Of a stretch of DNA of 64,000 nucleotides, positions 49,318-60,385 are shown piece after piece. This DNA comes from Ophiostoma sp. CBS 140.51. Taxonomy: Eukaryota > Ascomycota > Sordariomycetes > Ophiostomatales > Ophiostomataceae. How positions within the stretch are numbered: position 1 is the first letter of the stretch; every line of letters starts with the position of its first letter. Location: contig JANSLP010000002.1 in NCBI GenBank assembly GCA_029298735.1, positions 310,001 to 374,000 of the forward strand, given 5' to 3'. Made by a program: the position numbers and the translations under genes. Under the pieces are notes generated by a model. The model was not told where the DNA came from, did no database searches, and saw nothing but the letters and a program-made list of their open reading frames with translations.

Positions 49318-52300
49318 ATGGCTCTTCAGAGCGGGGAGGATATCTACGCCACGGTACGTCACGTCTTTTTGTCTTAGCTTCCTCACATCTGCAGACTGCA
49401 AGACTGAATTCAGCTGTCTTTCCCCCGCAAGTGCCGTGACACCCACCCTCTTCTCGGAGTGTTGACATGCTAACGATGCATTGGTACAGCTTCTCACGAG
49501 CGACACCTATTTACCAGGTATGTTTTGTTCTGGAGGCCAATTCGCTTCCTGAGGCTCGAGGGCTTCAATGGCGTCATCGGACAATGTTAGGAGCTCAAGA
49601 TCGCGAGAGCTTCTCATTCGTCCAATGTACAGCTTTATTTCCCCGTCTCAATGCACTTGCTAAAGCTCTGCCCACTCTCCAGGTGCTCTCGTTCTGGCCC
49701 ACTCTCTCCGCGATGCCGGCACCTCCAAGAAGCTGGCCGTTCTGGTCACTCTCGACACTGTGTCCGCCGAGGTCATTACCCAGCTCAAGGTGCGCTCAGC
49801 CTTGCTCTCGTCTTTCCATTTGGTCCTCAGCAGACCCCTCCTGACCACTAAAATCCGCAGAATGTGTACGACTATGTAATATCAGTCCCGCGCATTAAGA
49901 ACGAGGCCTCGCCCGGCAACCTCCACCTCATGAAACGCCCCGACCTCCACTCCGCCTTCACCAAGATCAACCTCTGGAAGCAGGCCCAGTTCCGCAAGAT
50001 CGTCTACATTGACGCCGACGTCGTCGCCTACCGCGCCCCCGACGAGCTCTTTGACTTACCACACGCCTTTGCCGCCGCACCAGACATTGGCTGGCCCGAT
50101 CTCTTCAACACTGGTGTCATGGTCCTCACCCCCGATGTCGGCGAGTACTATGCTCTGTCCGCAATGGCCCAGCGCGGCATCTCCTTTGACGGTGCCGACC
50201 AGGGCCTCCTGAATATGCACTTCAAGAACTCCTATCACCGCCTGCCTTTTACCTACAACGTCACTCCGTCTGCTCACTACCAGTACCTCCCGGCCTACCG
50301 CCACTTCCAATCGAGTATCAACATGGTCCACTTTATTGGCCCCGACAAGCCATGGACCCAGGGCCGCGGTGCCTCTCACGGCGGTGGCGTCTACGACGAG
50401 ATGGTCGGCCAATGGTGGTCCGTCTACGATCGCCATTACCGCCCTGTTGTATGTGGCCCCTATGTTGCAGTTGTTTGTTTGTTTTATGCGTCCCCCCTTA
50501 GTCTTCTAACACATGCCTTTCATTATAGACCCCCCCTCCTCCGGAAGCCAACCTCCCAGCATCAGCTCCACCTCCCGAGATTATCCAGTACTTTGTGAAA
50601 GGCGAATATCACCCGACAATTACTTACAGACTAACTACCGACGAGCCTTCCTTGGATCTTGGACGCTCGACATATGGTCAGCATTCAGAAACTCTACCGC
50701 CTCCTCCTCCATCCCAGTCGTTTTATGCGTACCACGAGCACCAGCACCAGCAACACTCCCAAGCACCCCCAGCACAAAACAATGATCACAATAGCCAAGG
50801 ATCATCTGGCCAGCATCCTGACCACAATCATCATTATCACCACCACCACCACCATCAACATGACGATTCTCACAGTCATGATGAACAACACCAACCCCAG
50901 GAGCATGGTCATTCCGAACATGCTCCTCCCCCAGCGTCCTCTACTGCTTTCCAACAGGACACCTCGCACCATCATCCGCCCCCTGACGTGTCCTTTGCGA
51001 TTTCTGATGAGAGAACACACACTGAGACTCGAGAAGACCAGGTTCCGGGTCCACAACCGGGAACGTCTCAACCTCCGCCGCAAGAGCAAAAGCATGAGCC
51101 AGAACGACCCCCAATGGAGCCCAGTTGGGATGCTCAATGGTATGTTCACTGTGGTCCTTGATGATGCTTTTTTCCAATAAGAAGAACACCTCACTAACAC
51201 ACCCCCAGGCAACCGCCGCCTGCTAATGCTAAGCCGGAGGCAATGAACTTCCCGCAGACCCATTACGAAATGTCCCGCGATGCAACGCCCTTCGTCCCGC
51301 CCCCGCGATACGCAAGCCCGCCGCGCGACATGTGGTATGAAGTGCCAAAAGCGGCCCCGGCCCCTGCACACCAGCGGCCGGCTCCCATCTTCCCATGGGA
51401 GACGCACCGGCCAGCACCGGCCCGCGTCTTTGCTGAGCCGCCGCCGCCGCCACCCCCTGCGCCCGAACCGACCCAAGCTGAAACGCATACGGGTCAGTCG
51501 GGCTACAATCCACACCCTTCTTTCCAGGAGCTAGGAGCTGAGCCATCATCTATGAATACAGGTTCGCCCTCGACGGATCTGAAGACGGAGCCCACCACGC
51601 CAATCATGTCATCAAACACTGCTCGTGATCGTGGCCTGCCACCCTCGGATCCCTGGGCGTCGTTCACCCGAACGAACGCTTGGGACGGCGTGCCACAGAT
51701 CGAGCGGTACGTCGACGCTTTCCAGAAGCAGCACCGCCGTGTGAGAAGCCGTGGCCAAGCGCCCGGCGGCGGTCTGCGGTCGGCTAGTGGTTCCGCTGGC
51801 CATGGCTGGACGGGAAGCGGCGTCGGTGACGTGAGTGGTCGTGGTGTCGACAACGATGACGACGCCTCCTCGACAGCACCGTGGAGGCGCGGCTCCAAAG
51901 TCACAGACTTCCCCAGCGAAGTAGAACGACCCAGTCTACCCGTCACACCAGCACCGATTCGTCGACCAAGGCACTGGGGCGGTGGTGGCCCCAGCTTTGG
52001 TGCAGACGATGACGAGGATGCTGCCGGTGGTGATGGAAGTTCGCACCTGCTGCCTGCCGCTGACGGCGTGCCGCAGCAGGTCGACTGGGTATGTGTGCAT
52101 GGCGTAGTGTGGACGCCCGCAGACTGCCTCTGCAAGCATCTGCATCTCTTAGATCATGGGGACCATGAAAGTGGCCGCAAAGATCGTAGTGGTATAAACG
52201 TTCATCGTACTAACATTTCTGGCGACAACAAGGACCCGGCCACGCAGCTCCAGAAGCTTGCTAAGGAGCAGTCGGAAATGCTGCTCCAGAAGCTGGGCGA

Positions 52301-52664
52301 CACCGAGGGTGGTGAGGGGAGCAATTCGCCCCGGACAATCCCCTTGCGCCCGCTGCCGTTTAGCTCCGAAGACATTGTGTCCCCGACCTATGTGGCCCAA
52401 GCGCCGCCCCTCGTGGTGAGCCCGAAACCGATCAAGCCGGGTGGTCTCGAGACCAGCTCGGTGCGCAACATTGACACCGGCAGCGACGAGCCGACTATTC
52501 CGTCGCCGTTCTCTGGCAACGACAACAACAGCAACAACAGCAAGATTGCAGAGCCCTCGTACCTCGGCCCTGGCATTGTGTTTGAAAAGGACGAGTCCTA
52601 CCCGGAGCACGAAGTGGCTGCTGCATTACCCTCGGAAGAGGAACTGGATGTACTTGATACATGA
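49318..52664 (+). CDS. glycogenin (glycogen-priming glucosyltransferase)
   Basis: Seven exons: 49318-49353, 49490-49517 (28 nt), 49683-49789, 49861-50448, 50529-51139, 51209-52088, 52233-52664; 893 aa. The GT8 domain occupies residues 1-260: DIYATLLTSDTYLPGALVLA, the metal-binding DxD as D108-A-D110 in YIDADVVAYRAP, FNTGVMVL, GADQGLLN and HFIGPDKPW. It self-glucosylates a tyrosine and primes glycogen. The rest is disordered and Pro-rich with a striking His-rich patch (around 50815-50930). The tail ends with a conserved segment (ATQLQKLAKEQSEMLLQKLG), which in yeast Glg proteins helps bind glycogen synthase. The last intron (52089-52232, 144 nt) keeps frame if retained. Yeast Glg1 and Glg2 are shorter (about 616 and 380 aa). 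Confidence 0.92.
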
Positions 52665-53018
52665 AAGAGAGGTTCGTGTTTTGATTTGTGTTGTGCGTTA
52701 GTTTTTGTACTTTTTGTTTGGGAAGGGACCTGGAAACATAATTGGGATAATAGCAAGGAAGGGAGGAAATTGATGGGATGGGGATAATGCGCGGGACGGG
52801 GACTTTTGTAAGATGGGTAGAAAGAATGCATATTGCATGGCATATTTGAATTTTCATTGTACACTCATTGCTTTTGTTTTCATGGATCATTTCCATCTTC
52901 TTGCATTCTAATACTAGGGTAATATGTCTGGCGGGTATATCTCAAATGGCGTACAAACTAATTAAACAGGCCCTCAATGGCGGGCATACAATCAAAACTG
53001 ATGTCACAATTACAACTC
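52665..53018. other. short convergent intergenic region
   Basis: 3' flanks of glycogenin (+) and the lipase-like gene (-). T-rich with no coding signal. Confidence 0.6.
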
Positions 53019-54141
53019 TTACAGCTTGGACTCGGTCGCAGACTCGGCGGCAGGAGCTTCGGTGGCCGCAGCAACCTCAGGCTCGGCAGCAGTCGGCGCA
53101 TCCGCAACAACGGGAACAGCCTCTGCGGCCGGAGCAGCAGCAACAAAGGGGGCAGCAGCAGCGGCCTCCTCCTTGGCACCACCCGAGCGCTCCAGGATCC
53201 AGTCACCAAACTCCTTGTAAAACAGCTGGCGGTCCGCCAGAGGCTCGCCGTGCAGCTGGTGCACCCACTTCTCGTAGTTGCGGAACGTCTTGTCAGGGAC
53301 CGCCGCCGCCGAATTGTCGAACCACCTCTTGCTAGCCACGAAGCTCGTGCACCGGTCGGCGTCGCCGTGGCCCAGCCAGATGGCCTTGACATTGGGGCCG
53401 GGCTTCACGTTACCCGATGCAATCTCGGTGACACGGTCCAGCAGCGCCGCCATACCCTCGAGCGTGCCCGTGTCGTGGCACAGTTTGTCCTCCTTGAGAA
53501 TGGCCACAATCTCCGGGTCGCGGCTTAGGTACTCGGTCGGGATCTTGTGCTTGAGCTGGAAGTTGGGCAGAAAGCGGCCCGCTAGGCGTCCCAAGGCGAT
53601 CTTGAGCGAGCTCGGCTCTTCGCCTGCAGGGAAACCAAAGAAGGGCGACTCGAGCAGCCAGCCGCGGACCTTGGAGACGACCTCCGTCTCGTGCGCCGAG
53701 CCCGCGGGTGCAGCCATGAGCGAGGCGACCTCGTTGCCGCCCATGGAGTGGCCGAGGACAAAGACGGGGGCATCGCCAGTCAGGTGAGGCTTGGTGAAGG
53801 CGACAATGTCGCCCAGCACCGTCTCCGTGGGACCCGAGCGGCCCTTGTCGGCGGGCTTCTTGACACTGCGGCCCCAGCCGCGCTGGTCGAAGCCGTAGAC
53901 AGTGATGCCGCGCTCAGCGAGGGTAGGGAAGAAATCGACGTAGCTGTTGACGTGGTCGCTGAAGCCGTGAACGACAATGAGTTTGGCGCGGACAGGTCCG
54001 TCGGGCTGGAGGAGAAAGGGAGGTCAGTGGACAAGAACTGTGTCAGAGTGTGTCGTGTTTCGGAGACTTTCTTACCAGCCATGTCTTGGTGTACAGCTCC
54101 TGGCCGTCCACCGTAAAGGTGCCTTCAGTGATGTTGACCAT
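53019..54141 (-). CDS. monoglyceride-lipase-like alpha/beta hydrolase ending in SKL
   Basis: Two exons, 54076-54141 and 53019-54005, around a 70-nt intron; 350 aa. It is a Yju3/MGL-type serine hydrolase: oxyanion HGFSDH (residues 35-40), GFDQRGWGRS (60-69), nucleophile elbow G107-H-S109-M-G111, likely catalytic Asp239 in HGDADR and His274 in HQLHGE. Yeast Yju3 releases fatty acids from monoacylglycerol on lipid droplets. After the fold comes an Ala/Glu/Pro-rich tail of about 55 residues, and the protein ends ESKL, a canonical type-1 peroxisomal targeting signal. Peroxisomal location would feed fatty acids directly to beta-oxidation; this is inferred from the terminus only. The start ATG begins MVNITEGTFTVDGQELYTKT, typical of the family. 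Confidence 0.93.
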
Positions 54142-56251
54142 TTTTTGGCGATATGTGGAATGTGGGGTGTGAGATGTGTCGAAATAGGAATTCGAGGGGA
54201 TGCGAAAAGTCGAGAGTTGTAAGGGGAAGAAAGTGAAGAGGGAAATGAGTTCGTGAGAAGATGGCGTTATGCTCGACGAGGAATGACAGGAGTAAGAAGG
54301 GACTAGCACGTGAAGGTCAGTCCGAACACAAGCTTATTTTCTCAGACAGAAGAGTCGACTTTGGAGAAAATGCAAACAGAAACACCGTCGCGTCCACTGT
54401 GGGTCAATGCTGGACAGGGCAATTTGGTGGGGATTTGGGGGAGAGCTCTGGACTTAGACACCTGAAGATGTGGGGAGTGACGCCAAGTTCCGAGAGGCAG
54501 GACCACAAGATGCGGTGCAGTGGAAGGAAGGAGCATAAAAATATGTCCAGATGAAGAAGGAGAGGAGAGGAGACGGTGATGAGAAATAGGAAAGAGACAG
54601 GAACCGTTACAAAACCGTCAGGGCGAAGAAGGGGCAGACCACGGATTCAGTCGGGCTTGGCTCAAGCCCCCATTACTACCGCTCTCACAGTCAAAAGGCC
54701 AGTCGAAGCTGTCTTGGGCATAGTGCGCCCGGAGCTCTGACCGTCGACTTTACTTGTGATCAGCCTTCGGACATTTCAGCCAATGGACTCTCAGCAGCCA
54801 CATCGTGGTTAATATTTGTGCACAAGCGTGGACGCCACGGAGGAAAAGATTACAACGGTCGAGCTTGAATGTGAGAAGCTGTGCAGGGCTACTCTGGATT
54901 GTAAGAAGCTTATTCTTTTGGAGTGGACAATATTATCGAAGTGAGATATGGAATGAGATTAGATAGAGCTCAGTGAAAGCTCAGATAAGAGACGTATAGT
55001 TGACGACAAAATATAATATGAAATCTCATTACAGCAGGTAGGACGGCGTACCTCCCGTGCCGGTACGCATTTGTGCAACATACCACCCACGAGCTGTCGT
55101 TGGGTCCTTCCAGGTAAGTTTTTTTATCTGAACAGCATCGGCATCATCTTCTCCGCTGAGGAAGGCACGACGAATTAACTATCTACCGCTTCAAGGACTA
55201 CGATCAGCGGCCAGCATCTCTCAACCAACTCCAGTTTTCTTCTAACAACAATTTCCTTCCTACAGTCGAATTCTAGAAGGCTTCCAGCCGACCTTGGGAT
55301 CTCCCAAAAGTCGATCAACATTGTTTCTCAGAATTGCCCCACCAGACAGTTCATGGGTTCCACAGGCTGTCAGTCGCTCCTCATAACCCAACCCACACAG
55401 CGCTACTGGGCAAGCGCTAACGACCTTGCTCCAGCATCAGGGAAAGAGTGACCACACCATCACAACACCCCAAAACGCCGCCCAGTTCGCCTAGTTGTCT
55501 CGACTGGTTCACAGCCTCCAAGGCTTCCCACGACTTGACACACGCCTTTTCGCGCCTTTTCGAACAGCCTCCCATTTCTTCCACTATGCTCTTATGGCGC
55601 TGTCTGTCTCCCACATTTCTGGCGCACCTCGTCTCCTCTTTTGCACCATGGCTCAGCCTCAACACGGCCCCATCCGAGCCGCCTTTCTTTTCATTCTCTT
55701 CTCTCCTTCCTCCTTTTATTGATTTATTGTTAGTTTGAATCATCCCTTGTGAGCTTCTATCCAGTCAGAACTCAATCAACATCTGCCGGCAGATGCCACG
55801 ACCGGGCAGTGACCGCAAGTCGTCTCGTCATCGGTGATAACTCTAATTACTCCGTCCATCCCGAGACGAGCTATCAACGGACGTACCATACGACAACTTG
55901 AATCCGCCTGTCTCCACCCATTTCGACCCATTTTTGCTCGCAGGTGCAGCCGCAAACAAGCAATGAAATGCCCAGTCCAGTAGTCTGGCCGCAAGGCAGC
56001 CTTGCCAAGGTTTCGGTCGACCTGATGCAGTTGGCTGTGTCGCCCAGTTAGCAAGTAGGCTTTGAATACCAGATAAAGGGGAGGCATTAGATATATGAAC
56101 CCCAACTGCTCTTTTTTTATGTTCGAGGTCGTCTCTATTCTCAAATCAAATTCGAAGCACCTCTCTATTTATTTTATTTTTCGTGGGCCACACGCTCAAC
56201 GAGTTCACTCTCAACAAAAGGAAGCCTTTCTTCCTACCACACTCCACAGCA
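54142..56251. other. 2.1-kb divergent intergenic region
   Basis: Upstream sequence of the lipase-like gene (left, purine-rich on + strand to about 54600) and of the VWA/alpha-kinase gene (right; CT-rich from 55440 to 55730). No RNA gene or convincing frame is seen. Confidence 0.5.
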
Positions 56252-59200
56252 ATGACTCCTCCCACACAAGCACCAGAGGCGCCGACGGATCTGCCGCCGC
56301 CTCCGCCGTATGAGCCAAACGATCCGGCCAACGATGAACACCACAATGCACCTCCACCAGCCTTTGCATCACGGAACTCGACCCTAGTAGCCCCAAGAGG
56401 TCCGCCAGCACCAATTGAATTCCCCACAGCAGACAGACCAGACAGGCCGGCACCATCCAACCAGCCAGTGCCCAAGACTGAATATGGATATCCAGACGAG
56501 AAGGCCATTCTCAAGCGGCGGGATGCCGAGCAGAATGCACCAACTGGTACACATTACTGCTCGACAACGACTCGTGACAACGCATTCACCAACCCATATG
56601 CCAGTCCGGCCCCGTTGCCAGGTTCTACTAGCCCAGTAAAGGGCGGCCCGTTCAGTCCTTCGCAGCTATCCCAGATCGAGACACAGCAAGATATCCCATC
56701 TTCCTTCAACCGTCGGAGTTTTTTTCGCAGCTCGGTCGGCAACCTGCGGGAGACTTTGTCCGGGTCCCGGCAGTCCCGTCCCCGTGCAGCGCCGGCCGAG
56801 AGAACTGCCAGCCAGATGGAGCAGTTTGCCCGGCGCCTAGAGATGCAAAACCGTTCGGGCCCGTCTGCTGCCGAGGCCGAGAAGCGGGTCATGCAGCTTC
56901 GTAGCGATGCCGCGCAGGCCAGCTTCCGCGCCGGTCCCCGCGTGTCAACAGGCATCTTCAAGGCTTCGTGCTCGACCGACTTGCTGTTCCTCATCGATGC
57001 CACGGGCTCCATGTTGTCTTATATTGAGGCCGCCAAGACGCAGGTCAGAACAATTGTCAGCGACATAAACCGGACATTCTTCAATGAGGCCGATGTGCGC
57101 GTGGCCGTTGTGGCCTACCGTGATCATAACGACCGCAAGCCCCTCGAGTTTCTCGACTTTACCAACGACGTCAGCGAGGTGTTCAAGTTCTTGAACAGCC
57201 TCATAGCGACGGGCGGCGATGACGTGGCGGAAGATGTGCTTGGAGGCCTTGACCAGGCGCTCAAGGCATCGTGGAAGCACCAGACGCGGTGCATTATGCA
57301 CATTGCCGACGCGCCTGCCCACGGCAACAACCTGCACGAGATGGGCCGCCACTCGGACCACTACTACGGTGTCGGCACAGAGCCGCATGGCTTGCAGTAC
57401 CAGACGGTCATCAAGGAGATGATGAACAACAAGATCAACTATATCTTCTTCCGCGTTCACACCAACACGGACAAGATGTCATACATGTTTATGATGATTT
57501 ACGGTATGCACACGACGGCGTGCAAGCTGCATCAGGAAAACAAGTATGCCTTGACATCGGCACAGTGGCTCAAGGACCAAACAGCCCGCAACCGTGCCGA
57601 GATGCTGCGGGCATCGGCCAAGGAGTACATGGAGAAGAAGATGGAGGACGAGGGCGGTCTCCACTTTGAAGAGGTGCAGCTCGGCATCAGCTACAGCTCG
57701 CTCCGCCACCTGGTCGTCAACAGTGTCGCGGCCTCTTCGTCGCGGACGGCCGTGCGTTTGTCTGCAAGTCTTTCGGCCAGCGGCGGCCGACGCAACCGGT
57801 CGAGCATCACCAAGTCCAAGCTGGGACACAAGACGGCCACGCTCAGCAACCTGGATGAGGACGAGCAGGTGGACGTGTTTGAAGAGGCCCGGGAATGGCA
57901 GTCTGAGCTGGAGATTCGCGCGGTTCGGGACAACTTTGATTCCGTCACATTGGCAGACACAATTGTCGAGGCCGACGAAGAGGAAGAAGAAGAGGAGGAA
58001 CGTCCGGGCGCATCGGCCAAGTCAAAGGATCGCAACATTGAGTTTGACACGGGTGAGCCGCAGTGGAACAAGAAAGGCTGGCTGGATCAGACGATGCACG
58101 TCAAGGCCTTTTCACCGGATGTCATCGATATTGCACCGCCGACTTCTGCCGTAGCCCATACTCTGGCTTCTTCTGCTGCTGTCTCTGTACCTGGCGCTGG
58201 CACCTCGATCCTCGACCGCATGATGCAGAGCGACGACAACATCCGCATCAGCACCAACGAGCTGGTCATCCATCGCCGGACCAAGCCCTTTGCCCAGGGC
58301 GCCTTACGTCTAGCATCGTATGCGCGGACACAGGAGTCAACCAACCCTCTGGTCGTCAAGACGTTCAAGGCCAACGGCAAGCGGCTGGCCGATTTGGCTG
58401 AAGACATGCGCATGCAGGCGCTTTGCAAGGCCTTTGCGCTTGAGTTCAACAGTCTCGTCGCCAGCGAGGAGCACTCGCTCGACTTTATTGTCGTGACGTG
58501 CCTGCAGCCTATTAGCAGCAGCAGCGAGGACGACGAGTGCATGTCTCTGGAGCCGATGCTGCAAAACGGCCGCTACGTCAAGTACAACAACAACTGCGGC
58601 AGCGTCAACGACGACAACAACTCCGAGGTCAGCAAGGCCGCGCAGGCCTTTTCGCATTTCACGTTTGAACGGTCGCAGGGCGAGCTACTCGTGGCCGACC
58701 TGCAGGGCATCGACAATGTCCTGACGGACCCGGCCATCCACACGCGCGACCCGCACCGGTTTGTGTTGACCGATACCAACCTGGGCGTGGACGGCTTCAA
58801 GTTGTTCTTCTCGACACACAAGTGCAACCATGTGTGCATGAAACTGGACCTCAAGTCGCAGGCCGAGATGTTTATCCGCAATGACTTTGTCTACCGCACG
58901 GATTGGCCGGCCATCACGTACCATCAGGCAGCGGGGACAGGTGCTGGTTCAAGCACGTCTGGCAGCAGCAGCAAGCGCTCAAAGAACGGACCTGAGACGC
59001 TCGTCTGCTGCTCCAACAAACTGTGCAGCAAGATTGTGCGCGTGGCCACGGCCCGGAAGACAGCGCCCAGTTTCTACTGGTGCGACAAGTGCTGGCCGCA
59101 GCTGCGGCTGTCGACCGTCAAACGCGTGTGCGCAACGCCCGATGCCTACCACGAATTTGAAGTGTCCAAGTTCTTCTTTGAGTCGCAGGGCCAGCTGATG

Positions 59201-59311
59201 CCGCAGACGTGTGCCGACCACGGCGGTGTTCCCAGTCTTCCGGTGGCCTTTGAGCCAAAGTCGAAGGGCCTCAACTTTTTCAAGCGGCGCCGGCCAGGTG
59301 CGTCCTCGTAG
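56252..59311 (+). CDS. VWA domain/alpha-kinase protein
   Basis: Single exon, 1019 aa; first ATG of the frame at 56252 (MTPPTQAPEAP), TAG at 59309-59311. The N-terminus has PPPPPYEPND, containing a PPxY motif. A von Willebrand A domain starts near residue 240 (LLFLIDATGSMLSY; MIDAS D249-A-T-G-S253). After a helical/Ser-rich region and an acidic stretch, the atypical alpha-kinase domain runs about 660-870: Lys703 in VVKTFK, GELLVADLQGIDNVLTDP (Asp816), and the zinc-binding HKCNHVCMKL. A separate Cys cluster (CCSNKLC ... WCDKC, about 917-948) looks like a small zinc finger. The order VWA then alpha-kinase matches Dictyostelium VwkA. Substrates in fungi are unknown. The GTG at 56183 is not used as start because fungi rarely initiate there. 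Confidence 0.9.
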   Translation: MTPPTQAPEAPTDLPPPPPYEPNDPANDEHHNAPPPAFASRNSTLVAPRGPPAPIEFPTADRPDRPAPSNQPVPKTEYGYPDEKAILKRRDAEQNAPTGTHYCSTTTRDNAFTNPYASPAPLPGSTSPVKGGPFSPSQLSQIETQQDIPSSFNRRSFFRSSVGNLRETLSGSRQSRPRAAPAERTASQMEQFARRLEMQNRSGPSAAEAEKRVMQLRSDAAQASFRAGPRVSTGIFKASCSTDLLFLIDATGSMLSYIEAAKTQVRTIVSDINRTFFNEADVRVAVVAYRDHNDRKPLEFLDFTNDVSEVFKFLNSLIATGGDDVAEDVLGGLDQALKASWKHQTRCIMHIADAPAHGNNLHEMGRHSDHYYGVGTEPHGLQYQTVIKEMMNNKINYIFFRVHTNTDKMSYMFMMIYGMHTTACKLHQENKYALTSAQWLKDQTARNRAEMLRASAKEYMEKKMEDEGGLHFEEVQLGISYSSLRHLVVNSVAASSSRTAVRLSASLSASGGRRNRSSITKSKLGHKTATLSNLDEDEQVDVFEEAREWQSELEIRAVRDNFDSVTLADTIVEADEEEEEEEERPGASAKSKDRNIEFDTGEPQWNKKGWLDQTMHVKAFSPDVIDIAPPTSAVAHTLASSAAVSVPGAGTSILDRMMQSDDNIRISTNELVIHRRTKPFAQGALRLASYARTQESTNPLVVKTFKANGKRLADLAEDMRMQALCKAFALEFNSLVASEEHSLDFIVVTCLQPISSSSEDDECMSLEPMLQNGRYVKYNNNCGSVNDDNNSEVSKAAQAFSHFTFERSQGELLVADLQGIDNVLTDPAIHTRDPHRFVLTDTNLGVDGFKLFFSTHKCNHVCMKLDLKSQAEMFIRNDFVYRTDWPAITYHQAAGTGAGSSTSGSSSKRSKNGPETLVCCSNKLCSKIVRVATARKTAPSFYWCDKCWPQLRLSTVKRVCATPDAYHEFEVSKFFFESQGQLMPQTCADHGGVPSLPVAFEPKSKGLNFFKRRRPGASS

Positions 59312-59573
59312 AGAGGTCGTTTGGTCATTTTGGATATGATTTCTTACGATATTTTTATTTGGTTCTTTCTATTTTTTTATTTTTCTTTGCATATATTATA
59401 CCAGTATAGAGTTGTCGTTTTCGGTGAATTTATTTGGTTATTTCTTTCTTTCGCCCATCATCTAAATGTACGTTTACACCATAAATATCAAATAAATTCT
59501 GTCGAAAAATACACACTACCAATTGGCATTGAACAATTTCAAAGATAACCTCATCCCAGCCAAAAATCGCCAG

Positions 59574-59579
59574 CCGAGG
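59574..59579 (+). promoter_or_regulatory. candidate Far (CCGAGG/CCTCGG) element 1
   Basis: CCGAGG is the reverse complement of CCTCGG, the core bound by FarA/FarB-type fatty-acid regulators in filamentous ascomycetes. It lies 812 nt before the acyl-CoA dehydrogenase start codon. Function is inferred from sequence only. Confidence 0.4.
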
Positions 59580-59695
59580 GATGTGAGGCTGTCTTGAATC
59601 TACTCCGCATCAATTCAAAGATAGTTCAAAATAGCCCACTCAAAATATCTCCAATATCTGTCGATGTAGTCTCGAATCTCCAATGATCCAAGCGG

Positions 59696-59701
59696 CCGAG
59701 G
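59696..59701 (+). promoter_or_regulatory. candidate Far (CCGAGG/CCTCGG) element 2
   Basis: Second CCGAGG in the same upstream region, 690 nt before the start codon and in the same orientation as the first. Confidence 0.4.
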
Positions 59702-59967
59702 CTTGTGGGGTCTCTGTTCCGCAGAGGTGCATCGGCCGCCTCGCAAGAGAGGGCGAAATTCGCGAGAGTCTCAAAAAAGTCAACGCATTCCCCATATCTT
59801 AGTACGACAATGCGGAGCAATGGGTGACTACCAGCCAATCACAGACCGTCTAAAGTGGCCGATGGTCAGCGGGTCTGGGGAGCCCAGACGCCAAAAAGCG
59901 CCAGTCCTGGGGTGTGGGTGACGAAAGGGACGCAGGACAGTGGTTGGAGAGTGGCACTGGCTCTATG

Positions 59968-59973
59968 CCGAGG
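59968..59973 (+). promoter_or_regulatory. candidate Far (CCGAGG/CCTCGG) element 3
   Basis: Third CCGAGG, within the palindrome-like GCCGAGGC, 418 nt before the start codon. Confidence 0.4.
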
Positions 59974-60385
59974 CATTCCTGCCCCTACAACCGCTAATCC
60001 GCAGCAGGGAGCTGTAACCCCAATTGGGATACCCGCACCGACCGCACCACACACTTGTTGACGCCCCGGCGATTCTGATTACAGAAGGTGTCCGGCTGGC
60101 GTCGGTCAGGGCGACCAGTAACTTTTTGAGGGGGGAAGGAGCGAACGATTAGAGGGAAGTCAGCTTTTGTCTCATATTCTTCGCTTGCCTCGATTGCTTT
60201 GTCTTGATTTATCTTTCTTCTTTTTTCCTTCTCTTCATTTGTACTGTGTTTCTTCGTGAACTTTCATCTCTTCTCCAGCTTTGTCGACTGCCAAACTACG
60301 TCACGAAGATCATCGCCCCCATACTTCCTTTATCCTCGACATCCTCCCATATTCTCACCACGTCAACATCCACAACATCCACAAA

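Larger units (their letters stand above)
59312..60385. other. intergenic region upstream of the acyl-CoA dehydrogenase gene
   Basis: AT-rich 3' flank of the alpha-kinase gene to about 59520, then the promoter side of the acyl-CoA dehydrogenase gene. It contains three CCGAGG hexamers (listed separately) and a CT-rich leader from 60170. No gene is seen. Confidence 0.6.
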
